The notes: generated by a model not told the origin, from the letters alone. A DNA stretch of 64,000 bases from Torymus aiolomorphi (GCA_036365515.1 CM070873.1:265990575-266054574), one strand, 5' to 3'. Positions 1 through 58,701 are shown, numbered from the stretch's first letter. Translations and numbers: made by a program.

Positions 1-3000
1 GCCTACTTAGCGTTAACAATTATTTAAATAATTATTTGGCGATGTATGCCCTTCTGACATGCTCCCGTATACGCGTAGAACTCGCATCCCCCGCCTACTT
101 AGGGTTAAGAATTATTTAAATAATTATTTTGCCATGTATGCACGTCTGACGCGCTACCGTATACGCGTGGAACTCGTATCCCTCACCTACTTGGGGTTAA
201 GAATAATTTAAATAATTATTTTGCCATGTATACACGTCTGACGCGCTCCCCTATACGCGTGAAACTAGCATCCACCGCCTACTTGGGGTTAAGAATTATT
301 TAAATAATTATTTTGTCATGTATACACATCTGACGCGCTCCCGTATACGCGTAGAACTCGCATCCCCGCCTACTTGGGGTTAAGAATTATTTAAATAATT
401 ATTTTGCCATGTATGCATGTCTGACGCGCTCCCGTATACGCGTAGAACCCGCATCCCCGCCTACTTGGGGTTAAGAATTATTTAAATAATTATTTTGCCA
501 TGTATGCACGTCTGACGCGCTCCCGTATACGCGTAGAACTCGCATCCCCCGCCTACTTGGGGTTAAGAATTATTTAAATAATTATTTTGCCATTTATACA
601 CATCTGACGCGCCCCCGTATACGCGCAGAACTCGCATCCCCCGCCTACTTGGGGTTAAGAATTATTTAAATAATTATTTTGTCATGTATACACGTCTGAC
701 GCGCTTCTGTATACGCGTGGAACTCGTATCCCTCACCTACTTGGGGTTAAGAATAATTTAAATAATTATTTTGCCATGTATACACGTCTGTCGCGCTCCC
801 CTATACGCGTGGAACTAGCATCCCCCGCGTACTTGGGTTTAAGAATTATTTAAATAATTATTTTGCCATGTATGCACTTCTGTCTCGGTCCCGTAATCGC
901 GTAAAACTCGCATCCCCGCCTACTTAGGGTCAAGAATTATTTAAATAATTATTTTGCCATGTATGCGCGTCTGACGTGCTCCCGTATACGCGTGGAACTC
1001 GTAACCCTCGCCTGCTTGGGGTTAAAAAGTTTTTAAATAATTATTCTGCCATATATATACGTCTTACGCGCTCCCGTATACGCGTAGAACTCGCATCCCC
1101 CGCCTACTTGGGGTTAAGAATTATTTAAATAATTATTTTGCCATGTATGCACGTCTGACGCGCTCCCGTATACGCGTAGAACTCGCATCACCCGCCTACT
1201 TAGGGTTAAGAATTATTTAAATAATTATTTGGCGATGTATGCCCTTCTGACATGCTCCCCTATACGCGTGAAACTAGCATCCACCGCCTACTTGGGGTTA
1301 AGAATTATTTAAATAATTATTTTGTCATGTATACACGTCTGACGCGCTTCTGTATACGCGTGGAACTCGTATCCCTCACCTACTTGGGGTTAAGAATAAT
1401 TTAAATAATTATTTTGCCATGTATACACGTCTGACGCGCTCCCGTATACGCGTAGAACCCGCATCCCCCGCCTACTTGGGGTTAAGAATTATTTAAATAA
1501 TTATTTTGCCATGTATGCACGTCTGACGCGCTCCCGTATACGCGTAGAACTCGCATCCCCCGCCTACTTGGGGTTAAGAATTATTTAAATAATTATTTTG
1601 CCATTTATACACATCTGACGCGCCCCCGTATACGCGCAGAACTCGCATCCCCCGCCTACTTGGGGTTAAGAATTATTTAAATAATTATTTTGTCATGTAT
1701 ACACGTCTGACGCGCTTCTGTATACGCGTGGAACTCGTATCCCTCACCTACTTGGGGTTAAGAATAATTTAAATAATTATTTTGCCATGTATACACGTCT
1801 GTCGCGCTCCCCTATACGCGTGGAACTAGCATCCCCCGCCTACTTGGGGTTAAGAATTATTTAAATAATTATTTTGCCATGTATGCACTTCTGACGCGCT
1901 CCCGTAATCGCGTAAAACTCGCATCCCCCGCCTACTTAGGGTCAAGAATTATTTAAATAATTATTTTGCCATGTATGCGCGTCTGACGTGCTCCCGTATA
2001 CGCGTGGAACTCGTAACCCCCGCCTGCTTGGGGTTAAAAAGTTTTTAAATAATTATTCTGCCATATATATACGTCTTACGCGCTCCCGTATACGCGTAGA
2101 ACTCGCATCCCCCGCCTACTTGGGGTTAAGAATTATTTAAATAATTATTTTGCCATGTATGCACGTCTGACGCGCTCCCGTATACGCGTAGAACTCGCAT
2201 CACCCGCCTACTTAGGGTTAAGAATTATTTAAATAATTATTTGGCGATGTATGCCCTTCTGACATGCTCCCCTATACGCGTGAAACTAGCATCCACCGCC
2301 TACTTGGGGTTAAGAATTATTTAAATAATTATTTTGTCATGTATACACATCTGACGCGCTCCCGTATACGCGTAGAACTCGCATCCCCCGCCTACTTGGG
2401 GTTAAGAATTATTTAAATAATTATTTTGCCATGTATGCATGTCTGACGCGCTCCCGTATACGCGTAGAACTCGCAACCCCCGCCTACTTGGGGTTAAGAA
2501 TTATTTAAATAATTATTTTGCCATGTATGCACGTCTGACGCGCTCCCGTATACGCGTAGAACTCGCATCCCCCGCCTACTTGGGGTTAAGAATTATTTAA
2601 ATAATTATTTTGCCATTTATACACATCTGACGCGCCCCCGTATACGCGTAGAACTCGCATCCCCCGACTACTTGGGGTTAAGAATTATTTAAATAATTAT
2701 TTTGTCATGTATACACGTCTGACGCGCTTCTGTATACGCGTGGAACTCGTATCCCTCACCTACTTGGGGTTAAGAATAATTTAAATAATTATTTTGCCAT
2801 GTATACACGTCTGACGCGCTCCCCTATACGTGTGGAACTAGCATCCCCCGCCTACTTGGGGTTAAGAATTATTTAAATAATTATTTTGCCATGTATGCAC
2901 TTCTGACGCGCTCCCGTAATCGCGTAAAACTCGCATCCCCCGCCTACTTGGGGTTAAGAATTATTTAAATAATTATTTTGCCATGTATGCACTTCTGACG

Positions 3001-6000
3001 CGCTCCCGTAATCGCGTAAAACTCGCATCCCCCGCCTACTTAGGGTCAAGAATTATTTAAATAATTATTTTGCCATGTATGCGCGTCTGACGTGCTCCCG
3101 TATACGCGTGGAACTCGTATCCCCCGCCTGCTTGGGGTTAAAAAGTTTTTAAATAATTATTCTGCCATATATATACGTCTTACGCGCTCCCGTATACGCG
3201 TAGAACTCGCATCCCCCGCCTACTTGGGGTTAAGAATTATTTAAATAATTATTTTGCCATGTATGCACGTCTGACGCGCTCCCGTATACGCGTAGAACTC
3301 GCATCACCCGCCTACTTAGGGTTAAGAATTATTTAAATAATTATTTGGCGATGTATGCCCTTCTGACATGCTCCCGTATACGCGTAGAACTCACATCCCC
3401 CGCCTACTTAGGGTTAAGAATTATTTAAATAATTATTTTGCCATGTATGCACGTCTGACGCGCTACCGTATACGCGTGGAACTCGTATCCCTCACCTACT
3501 TGGGGTTAAGAATTATTTAAATAATTATTTTGTCATGTATACACATCTGACGCGCTCCCCTATACGCGAGAACTAGCATCCCCCGCCTACTTGGGGTTAA
3601 GAATTATTTAAATAATTATTTTGCCATGTATGCATGTCTGACGCGCTCCCGTATACGCGTAGAACTCGCATCCCCCGCCTACTTGGGGTTAAGAATTATT
3701 TAAATAATTATTTTGCCATGTATGCACGTCTGACGCGCTCCCGTATACGCGTAGAACTCGCATCCCCCGCCTACTTGGGGTTAAGAATTATTTAAATAAT
3801 TATTTTGTCATGTATACACGACTGACGCGCTTCCGTATACGCGTGGAACTCGTATCCCTCACATACTTGGGGTTAAGAATAATTTAAATAATTATTTTGC
3901 CATGTATACACGTCTGATGCGCTCCTCTATACGCGTGGAACTAGCATCCAGCGCCTACTTGGGGTTAAGAATTATTTAAATAATTATTTTGTCATGTATA
4001 CACATCTGACGCGCTCCCGTATACGCGTAGAACTCGCATCCCCCGCCTACTTGGGGTTAAGAATTATTTAAATATTTATTTAGCCATGTATGCACGTCTG
4101 ACGCGCTCCCGTAAACGCGTAGAACTCGCATCTCCCGCCTACTTGGGGTTAAGAATTATTTAAATAATTATTTTGTCATGTATACACGTCTGACGCGCTT
4201 CCGTATACGCGTGGAACTCGTATCCCTCACCTACTTGGGGTTAAGAATAATTTAAATAATTATTTTGCCATGTATACACGTCTGACGCGCTCCCGTATAC
4301 GCGTGGAACTCGCATCCCCCGCCTACTTGGGGTTAAGAATTATTTAAATAATTATTTTGTCATGTATACACGTCTGACGCGCTTCCGTATACGCGTGGAA
4401 CTCGTATCCCTCACCTACTTGGGGTTAAGAATAATTTAAATAATTATTTTGCCATGTATACACGTCTGACGCGCTCCCCTATACGCGTGGAACTAGCATC
4501 CCCCGCCTACTTGGGGTTAAGAATTATTTAAATAATTATTTTGCCATGTATGCACTTCTGACGCGCTCCCGTAATCGCGTAAAACTCGCATCCCCCGCCT
4601 ACTTAGGGTCAAGAATTATTTAAATAATTATTTTGCCATGTATGCGCGTCTGACGTGCTCCCGTATACGCGTGGAACTCGTATCCCCCGCCTGCTTGGGG
4701 TTAAAAAGTTTTTAAATAATTATTTTGCCATGTATACACGTCTGACGCGCTCCCCTATACGTGTGGAACTAGCATCCCCCGCCTACTTGGGGTTAAGAAT
4801 TATTTAAATAATTATTTTGCCATGTATGCACTTCTGACGCGCTCCCGTAATCGCGTAAAACTCGCATCCCCCGCCTACTTGGGGTTAAGAATTATTTAAA
4901 TAATTATTTTGCCATGTATGCACTTCTGACGCGCTCCCGTAATCGCGTAAAACTCGCATCCCCCGCCTACTTAGGGTCAAGAATTATTTAAATAATTATT
5001 TTGCCATGTATGCGCGTCTGACGTGCCCCCGTATACGCGTGGAACTCGTATCCCCCGCCTGCTTGGGGTTAAAAAGTTTTTAAATAATTATTCTGCCATA
5101 TATATACGTCTTACGCGCTCCCGTATACGCGTAGAACTCGCATCCCCCGCCTACTTGGGGTTAAGAATTATTTAAATAATTATTTTGCCATGTATGCACG
5201 TCTGACGCGCTCCCGTATACGCGTAGAACTCGCATCACCCGCCTACTTAGGGTTAAGAATTATTTAAATAATTATTTGGCGATGTATGCCCTTCTGACAT
5301 GCTCCCGTATACGCGTAGAACTCACATCCCCCGCCTACTTAGGGTTAAGAATTATTTAAATAATTATTTTGCCATGTATGCACGTCTGACGCGCTACCGT
5401 ATACGCGTGGAACTCGTATCCCTCACCTACTTGGGGTTAAGAATTATTTAAATAATTATTTTGTCATGTATACACGACTGACGCGCTTCCGTATACGCGT
5501 GGAACTCGTATCCCTCACATACTTGGGGTTAAGAATAATTTAAATAATTATTTTGCCATGTATACACGTCTGATGCGCTCCTCTATACGCGTGGAACTAG
5601 CATCCAGCGCCTACTTGGGGTTAAGAATTATTTAAATAATTATTTTGTCATGTATACACATCTGACGCGCTCCCGTATACGCGTAGAACTCGCATCCCCC
5701 GCCTACTTGGGGTTAAGAATTATTTAAATATTTATTTAGCCATGTATGCACGACTGACGCGCTTCCGTATACGCGTGGAACTCGTATCCCTCACATACTT
5801 GGGGTTAAGAATAATTTAAATAATTATTTTGCCATGTATACACGTCTGATGCGCTCCTCTATACGCGTGGAACTAGCATCCAGCGCCTACTTGGGGTTAA
5901 GAATTATTTAAATAATTATTTTGTCATGTATACACATCTGACGCGCTCCCGTATACGCGTAGAACTCGCATCCCCCGCCTACTTGGGGTTAAGAATTATT

Positions 6001-9000
6001 TAAATATTTATTTAGCCATGTATGCACGTCTGACGCGCTCCCGTAAACGCGTAGAACTCGCATCCCCCGCCTACTTGGGGTTAAGAATTATTTAAATAAT
6101 TATTTTGTCATGTATACACGTCTGACGCGCTTCCGTATACGCGTGGAACTCGTATCCCTCACCTACTTGGGGTTAAGAATAATTTAAATAATTATTTTGC
6201 CATGTATACACGTCTGACGCGCTCCCGTATACGCGTGGAACTCGCATCCCCCGCCTACTTGGGGTTAAGAATTATTTAAATAATTATTTTGTCATGTATA
6301 CACGTCTGACGCGCTTCCGTATACGCGTGGAACTCGTATCCCTCACCTACTTGGGGTTAAGAATAATTTAAATAATTATTTTGCCATGTATACACGTCTG
6401 ACGCGCTCCCCTATACGCGTGGAACTAGCATCCCCCGCCTACTTGGGGTTAAGAATTATTTAAATAATTATTTTGCCATGTATGCACTTCTGACGCGCTC
6501 CCGTAATCGCGTAAAACTCGCATCCCCCGCCTACTTAGGGTCAAGAATTATTTAAATAATTATTTTGCCATGTATGCGCGGCTGACGTGCTCCCGTATAC
6601 GCGTGGAACTCGTATCCCCGCCTGCTTGGGGTTAAAAAGTTTTTAAATAATTATTCTGCCATATATATACGTCTTACGCGCTCCCGTATACGCGTAGAAC
6701 TCGCATCCCCCGCCTACTTGGGGTTAAGAATTATTTAAATAATTATTTTGCCATGTATGCACGTCTGACGCGCTCCCGTATACGCGTAGAACTCGCATCA
6801 CCCGCCTACTTAGGGTTAAGAATTATTTAAATAATTATTTTGCCATGTATGCACTTCTGACGCGCTCCCGTAATCGCGTAAAACTCGCATCCCCCGCCTA
6901 CTTAGGGTCAAGAATTATTTAAATAATTATTTTGCCATGTATGCGCGTCTGACGTGCTCCCGTATACGCGTGGAACTCGTATCCCCCGCCTGCTTGGGGT
7001 TAAAAAGTTTTTAAATAATTATTTTGCCATGTATACACGTCTGACGCGCTCCCCTATACGTGTGGAACTAGCATCCCCCGCCTACTTGGGGTTAAGAATT
7101 ATTTAAATAATTATTTTGCCATGTATGCACTTCTGACGCGCTCCCGTAATCGCGTAAAACTCGCATCCCCCGCCTACTTGGGGTTAAGAATTATTTAAAT
7201 AATTATTTTGCCATGTATGCACTTCTGACGCGCTCCCGTAATCGCGTAAAACTCGCATCCCCCGCCTACTTAGGGTCAAGAATTATTTAAATAATTATTT
7301 TGCCATGTATGCGCGTCTGACGTGCTCCCGTATACGCGTGGAACTCGTATCCCCCGCCTGCTTGGGGTTAAAAAGTTTTTAAATAATTATTCTGCCATAT
7401 ATATACGTCTTACGCGCTCCCGTATACGCGTAGAACTCGCATCCCCCGCCTACTTGGGGTTAAGAATTATTTAAATAATTATTTTGCCATGTATGCACGT
7501 CTGACGCGCTCCCGTATACGCGTAGAACTCGCATCACCCGCCTACTTAGGGTTAAGAATTATTTAAATAATTATTTGGCGATGTATGCCCTTCTGACATG
7601 CTCCCGTATACGCGTAGAACTCACATCCCCCGCCTACTTAGGGTTAAGAATTATTTAAATAATTATTTTGCCATGTATGCACGTCTGACGCGCTACCGTA
7701 TACGCGTGGAACTCGTATCCCTCACCTACTTGGGGTTAAGAATTATTTAAATAATTATTTTGTCATGTATACACATCTGACGCGCTCCCCTATACGCGAG
7801 AACTAGCATCCCCCGCCTACTTGGGGTTAAGAATTATTTAAATAATTATTTTGCCATGTATGCATGTCTGACGCGCTCCCGTATACGCGTAGAACTCGCA
7901 TCCCCCGCCTACTTGGGGTTAAGAATTATTTAAATAATTATTTTGCCATGTATGCACGTCTGACGCGCTCCCGTATACGCGTAGAACTCGCATCCCCCGC
8001 CTACTTGGGGTTAAGAATTATTTAAATAATTATTTTGTCATGTATACACGACTGACGCGCTTCCGTATACGCGTGGAACTCGTATCCCTCACATACTTGG
8101 GGTTAAGAATAATTTAAATAATTATTTTGCCATGTATACACGTCTGATGCGCTCCTCTATACGCGTGGAACTAGCATCCAGCGCCTACTTGGGGTTAAGA
8201 ATTATTTAAATAATTATTTTGTCATGTATACACATCTGACGCGCTCCCGTATACGCGTAGAACTCGCATCCCCCGCCTACTTGGGGTTAAGAATTATTTA
8301 AATATTTATTTAGCCATGTATGCACGTCTGACGCGCTCCCGTAAACGCGTAGAACTCGCATCCCCGCCTACTTGGGGTTAAGAATTATTTAAATAATTAT
8401 TTTGTCATGTATACACGTCTGACGCGCTTCCGTATACGCGTGGAACTCGTATCCCTCACCTACTTGGGGTTAAGAATAATTTAAATAATTATTTTGCCAT
8501 GTATACACGTCTGACGCGCTCCCGTATACGCGTGGAACTCGCATCCCCCGCCTACTTGGGGTTAAGAATTATTTAAATAATTATTTTGTCATGTATACAC
8601 GTCTGACGCGCTTCCGTATACGCGTGGAACTCGTATCCCTCACCTACTTGGGGTTAAGAATAATTTAAATAATTATTTTGCCATGTATACACGTCTGACG
8701 CGCTCCCCTATACGCGTGGAACTAGCATCCCCCGCCTACTTGGGGTTAAGAATTATTTAAATAATTATTTTGCCATGTATGCACTTCTGACGCGCTCCCG
8801 TAATCGCGTAAAACTCGCATCCCCCGCCTACTTAGGGTCAAGAATTATTTAAATAATTATTTTGCCATGTATGCGCGTCTGACGTGCTCCCGTATACGCG
8901 TGGAACTCGTATCCCCCGCCTGCTTGGGGTTAAAAAGTTTTTAAATAATTATTCTGCCATATATATACGTCTTACGCGCTCCCGTATACGCGTAGAACTC

Positions 9001-10430
9001 GCATCCCCCGCCTACTTGGGGTTAAGAATTATTTAAATAATTATTTTGCCATGTATGCACGTCTGACGCGCTCCCGTATACGCGTAGAACTCGCATCACC
9101 CGCCTACTTAGGGTTAAGAATTATTTAAATAATTATTTGGCGATGTATGCCCTTCTGACATGCTCCCGTATACGCGTAGAACTCGCATCCCCCGCCTACT
9201 TGGGGTTAAGAATTATTTAAATAATTATTTTGCCATGTATGCACGTCTGACGCGCTACCGTATACGCGTGGAACTCGTATCCCTCACCTACTTGGGGTTA
9301 AGAATTATTTAAATAATTATTTTGCCATGTATGCACGTCTGACGCGCTCCCGTATACGCGTAGAACTCGCATCCCCCGCCTACTTGGGGTTAAGAATTAT
9401 TTAAATAATTATTTTGTCATGTATACACGACTGACGCGCTTCCGTATACGCGTGGAACTCGTATCCCTCACCTACTTGGGGTTAAGAATAATTTAAATAA
9501 TAATTTGCCATGTATACACGTCTGACGCGCTCCTCTATACGCGTGGAACTAGCATCCAGCGCCTACTTGGGGTTAAGAATTATTTAAATAATTATTTTGT
9601 CATGTATACACATCTGACGCGCTCCTGTATACGCGTAGAACTCGCATCCCCCGCCTACTTGGGGTTAAGAATTATTTAAATATTTATTTAGCCATGTATG
9701 CACGTCTGACGCGCTCCCGTAAACGCGTAGAACTCGCATCCCCCGCCTACTTGGGGTTAAGAATTATTTAAATAATTATTTTGTCATGTATACACGTCTG
9801 ACGCGCTTCCGTATACGCGTGGAACTCGTATCCCTCACCTACTTGGGGTTAAGAATAATTTAAATAATTATTTTGCCATGTATACACGTCTGACGCGCTC
9901 CCCTATACGCGTGGAACTAGCATCCCCCGCCTACTTGGGGTTAAGAATTATTTAAATAATTATTTTGCCATGTATGCACTTCTGACGCGCTCCCGTAATC
10001 GCGTAAAACTCGCATCCCCCGCCTACTTAGGGTCAAGGATTATTTAAATAATTATTTTGCCATGTATGCGCGTCTGACGTGCTCCCGTATACGCGTGGAA
10101 CTCGTATCCCCCGCCTGCTTGGGGTTAAAAAGTTTTTAAATAATTATTCTGCCATATATACACGTCTTACGCGCTCCCGTATACGCGTGGTACTCGCATC
10201 CCCCACCTACTCGGGGTTAAGTATTATTAAAATAATTATTTTGGCATGTATACACGTCAGACGGGCTCCTATATACGCGTGGAACTGGCATCCCCCGCCT
10301 GTTTGGGGTTAAGAATTATTTAAATAATTATTTTGCCATGTATACACGTCAGACGCACTCCCGTTTACGCGTGGAACTCGCATCCCCCGGCGACTTGGGG
10401 TTGAGAATTATTTAAATAATTGTGTGGCAC
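1..10430. repeat. 92-bp satellite array with higher-order structure
   Basis: About 113 tandem copies of a 92-bp monomer fill this stretch, for example unit starts at 1 and 93. Each unit has a GC-rich half (CCCGTATACGCGTRGAACTC then CATCCCCCGCCTACTTGGGG) and an AT-rich half whose core AATTATTTAAATAATT is a perfect 16-bp palindrome; GTATAC and TACGCGTA are further small palindromes. A marked variant unit containing GTTAAAAAGTTTTTAAATAA occurs at about 1021, 2033, 3137, 4700, 5069, 6631, 7000, 7367, 8930 and 10125. The spacings are whole multiples of 92, with 17 units (about 1,563 bp) recurring three times, so the array is built of higher-order repeats. The last units before 10,430 are more diverged, as expected at an array edge. 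The array runs off the left end of the window. A centromeric or pericentromeric role is possible but not shown. Confidence 0.97.
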
Positions 10431-11041
10431 GTCTTCGGAATTTTGACACATGCATGGACCTCCTATCTCACGGTTACTTGGATTTAATAATTATTTAAAT
10501 AATTGTTTCGTAAGTCTACGTCACTTCCTTTACATATGCGTGGCCATTGTCCCCCCGGTTTTTTTTGATCCCATACGCGTGTAAAATAAGAATAATGGCT
10601 TTTTCTAAAAAGTGCGTATTTTATGCATTATTTAATTTTTTTTTAAATATCATGCAGGAGGCACGGTTCTAAAAATATTTAATTGGTCATTTTTTATTTA
10701 ATTATTAAGTTTTGAATTTTTAATTAAAACTCGTTTATTTAAGAATTAAAAATGCAATCTCCAATTAACCGATTGTTTAAGAAAAGATTAAAAATTTAAT
10801 TCTTAATTAAAGGAGTTTTAATTATAGATTCAAAATTCAATTCTGCTGATTATGAGAATTTTTGGGTATTATACCTCACAGATGATATCATACACAGTAG
10901 TATACTACCAGTATTACTATAGTATGTGGCATTTTTGGTATAATACCTTTTTTTAGTATAATACCGCTGTGTATGACAAATTTGGAGTATTATACTGATT
11001 TTGGTATTATATGGTATGAAACCTCTTCACCGTGTCGTAAA
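10431..11041. other. AT-rich junction, no gene
   Basis: The satellite decays here, with isolated unit fragments such as TTATTTAAATAATTG up to about 10,510. AT-rich sequence follows, with short inverted TTTAATTAAA-type stretches around 10,700-10,820 and several copies of a TTGGTATWATACC-like motif at 10,860-11,020. No coding or RNA feature was recognised. Confidence 0.6.
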
Positions 11042-11049
11042 ACCAACCC

Positions 11050-11299
11050 CTTAGAGCATATACTACATGGAGGGAGCAAGCCAATGCTCGAAAGCGTGGC
11101 CGCGGAGTGAGAGAGAAAAAGAATGAGCGGTAGTATCTGTCTCTCTCTTACTGTCGCGCGATTGGCTGGGGGATAGGTATCAGCCAGTCGCGCGACGGTA
11201 TGAGAAAGATAGCTGCTACCGCTCATTCTCTTTCTCTCTCACTCCGCGGTCACGCTTTCGACCATTGGGTTGCTCTCTCCATGTAGTATATGCTCTAAG
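11050..11299. mobile_element. P-superfamily-like foldback MITE
   Basis: This 250-bp non-autonomous element begins CTTAGAGCATATACTACATG and ends with the reverse complement of that sequence. It is largely palindromic along its whole length (CCGCGGAGTGAGAGAG on one arm, CTCTCTCACTCCGCGG on the other). It is flanked by a perfect 8-bp direct repeat ACCAACCC at 11042-11049 and 11300-11307. Eight-bp duplications are typical of the P and hAT superfamilies. The same termini bound the THAP-domain element at 61,602-63,090, which makes P the better assignment. It has no coding capacity. Confidence 0.88.
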
Positions 11300-11502
11300 A
11301 CCAACCCTGGACGGGAGTCGGAACGTAACAGTACATTGTTATGAACTGCGTTTGCGTAGACGGGTCGTGCAACATATAAAGGCAATCCTACAATGGAGCC
11401 TTGAATATTAATCTCCGATAAAAAATTAAATAAAATAATAAATTAAATAATAATAATTGAATGCGTTCCCATACCAATCTCAATCTAAAAATCCAATAGT
11501 AG

Positions 11503-11967
<465 letters not shown>

Positions 11968-13619
11968 CAAATAGTAATTGCGCCCGTAATATTTCAACTA
12001 TCAATAGCAAGGTCAACCCGTTAATGAACAAATTGAGATTAGCAATAACAACTAACCTAACGGTAGTAATCCGCGATTAAATTAATAACTATTTCAATAA
12101 TAGGTAATAATCATATCATCAATACTCGAGATGAACCGTAATAATAATAATAATTAGGGAAAAGCTCGCTCAGGTAGGGAAAGCTTGATTTACAGGACGG
12201 TCAGCAGGACAGCAATCAACAGCCAACCGCAATTCCCAGAATCCATTAGCAAGCAACCAGGGCAGCAATCAATAGCCAACCGCAGTTCCCAGAATCCATT
12301 AGCGAATGAGCAGGGCAGTAATCGACAGCCAGCCGCACTTCCCGAAATCCATTAACGGAGGAACGAGCCAAAAGCGAGCACAAACAAATTCCAAGAATGC
12401 ATTAGCGAGTGCGACCCATGACAGCCAGGCCTTCAACGAATCCATTAGCAACGAACCAGGGGAATATGAACAACTCCGGGAATCATTTACCCGACGAAGT
12501 AAAGTGCAGGAGCGAAAACAAGTCCGAGAACAGTACAGCAGTCAGCAGGGCGACAAACAATTCCCGGAACTACTACGACACGGAGCGCAACGGTCGGCAT
12601 CGGAACAACCAATCACGAACCAGCGGCGTCCCACGCCACAGGGGCCTGATTCTAAATTTGTCTCAACGTCGAGACACACCAAATCCAGAGCTGTAGACCA
12701 ATCAGGGAGCTCCTTTAAAAGGAAAAGCAGTTGTCTCGAGGCCGAGACACATTAGAATCAGGCCCCTGGAGGAGGCTGGCCCGTCACTTGCTACTCAGCG
12801 CTCTCGACGTTTTCTGGACTGAGATCCCTCCACCGCCGCTCTCTCTCCTCCGGAGTGGGGAAGGCTCCGAAGCAACCTGGCGCCCTACAGCCTCTACACC
12901 GTACTGACTCCCACCACCAACCCAAGGCATCAGAGGGGAACCAATCAAGAGACGGATACAACCACTGCAGGCCGAGAGGGCCACTACATGGCTCTCTCGC
13001 GCTAAAAGAAGAGAGGGAAACTCTCGGCCCTTCTAGGCACCTACAGAGCTCGGAACCGACTTCAAGAGGATTCAGCTTCTCGCCACAAGAGGGACAAGCT
13101 CCTCCCATTAACGGATGGAAGGTCCGCGCTTAGGATATAAAAGAAGAGCACCGAGCCATGAACCCTCAGAACTGAACCTGGGTCGTTACCAACTAGCTTG
13201 GTACTCTGCTGCACTTGTGCATGTTGCGCCGAGAGGCTCTAAGCGGTCGTTGCCAACTAGCTTGGCACTCTGCTGTACTAGTGCTTGTCACTGTGTATGT
13301 TGCGCCGTTGAGCTTATAGTCCCGAGCTACCAAGTATCCAAACGCTTCGTGACAGTATTGCGTCAGTACGCGTAGTAAAGCTTTATCTTATTAAACAGAC
13401 TGAGTTTATATAGAGTCACCAATACCTTAACCATATAATTTTTAAAGTCATTAATTAAAGTGATATCTAATTCAATAAATACGGAATTAATTTTAATTCT
13501 CTTGAGTTCGAGTTTCATTCAAACCTCCCGCAACTCTGTGCGCTTCAGCGCTTAATTGAGCAACGTTCCTAAATTCAGAAGCGCCTTTCTGCTCTAAGAC
13601 CCCGACTCGGGTCGTAACA

Positions 13620-14285
13620 CATACAAAGAAAGTTGTACGAATACTAATACATCATCACAATTCACAAATTTGATCAAACTACGAATCCTGCGGTTGATTC
13701 GCATCTCGCATAGGTATAACGATAGAGTGCATTTTAAAATTTTGGTTTTTAATTGTTTCAAGAAAAGCTTAATTTGTGAGTTGTTTACTCTAAGTATTTG
13801 CAAAGTAGGTATGTTTTAAAGAAAATATGGATAATAGAAATTGCAATTCCAAATAAAACGCAAAACCGCGCGTTGCATGGACTCGGAAGTTTACTTATCC
13901 CGACAGTAAATAATATATTTGAACATACTATAAAAATATTTTGCTAATCACGTGCTATGTTTTATTTAGTAAAATATAAATTATGCTCATAAGATATACT
14001 GAAACTAATGAAATTTTTTCCATAAATTTAAAAAATAAGTAAGTAGATTGTTTTGAAAAATATAATTCAACACACTAATAGTAGTTAACCTAAGAATGAT
14101 GGGAGATTAAAAATAAATTAAAGTTGTGTTCCCATATAATTATAATGTATAAAAATATATATTGTACTTATAATAAATAATTTATTTATGTTAAGTTATA
14201 ATTGATTCAATAACCTTTATTTGTCACCAAATAAACTGTTCAAGTTTGAATAATGCAATAGATATTTAATAGTTTTAAAGCTGGG
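13620..14285. other. Upstream region of the carrier gene
   Basis: AT-rich sequence lies between LTR-like copy A and the carrier start codon. It must contain the promoter or 5' leader unless an upstream non-coding exon lies further left. No TATA box or initiator can be assigned with confidence, and no other gene is visible. Confidence 0.5.
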
Positions 14286-58098
<43,813 letters not shown>

Positions 58099-58103
58099 AT
58101 AAA

Positions 58104-58507
58104 ACCTATGAAAATATACATAAGGATACAAAAACTGATCAAGAATAACAAAAAGTGAACAGTAGGAAAATTGATGTAAATAATTGAAGATCTGTACTAC
58201 TTTAATAGTATGTTTGACCACAGTACTATTAATATATAAGACATGCTAAGTTATTTTATCTATTCTTATGCCTTATAGTTTGTAATAGTAATGTATATAT
58301 TAGTTATTTATTGTTATAGTTGTCTAAAAATATCATTTTCTATGTATTAGTAGAAATTAAATATTTACAGGGAAAAAGTATGAATAACTAATTCTACTAA
58401 TGCAAAGTTCATTTTACTTATAAAAATGTCAGTAATAGCGGCATTAAAGAAAAATAGAATCTTCCTTCTGTTGAAGTGGCATCACATTATAATATATTGA
58501 AATAGCT
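58104..58507 (+). other. Carrier 3' flank
   Basis: AT-rich sequence, probably 3' UTR and intergenic. No coding feature. Confidence 0.5.
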
Positions 58508-58640
58508 CTCCCTGTAAAAAATAATCCCGTGAGTAATCGTGTGAGAAATCACATGAAAATGACGTAAGATTTTCGAAGATTTTCTCACGTGATTTTCACG
58601 TGGGAAATCGACTGATTTTCACGTGAAATATTTTAAAATG
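58508..58640. repeat. Solo terminus of the CACGTG-palindrome family
   Basis: CCCTGTAAAAAATAATCCCG followed by AATCGTGTGAGAAATCACAT matches the outer foldback element (50,906). It turns back through TTTCTCACGTGATTTTCACG. No second end was found nearby, so it is a single terminal repeat or a very short foldback copy. Confidence 0.72.
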
Positions 58641-58701
58641 GAATAACAGAAAAAATTATTTAAATAGCAAAAGGTTTAAAAATATTTTTAGGTAAACGAG
58701 G

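Noticed and set aside
10079..10312. 77-residue open frame in the satellite
   Set aside because: It is a translation of satellite units; the same frame-openness appears in the related intron arrays.
1..10430. Telomeric repeat
   Set aside because: No TTAGG-type short repeats; the unit is a 92-bp satellite.
12306..12755. 149-residue frame and overlapping frames in LTR-like copy A
   Set aside because: There is no family match, copy B does not keep the frame, and it lies upstream of the TATA-like signal of a repeat.
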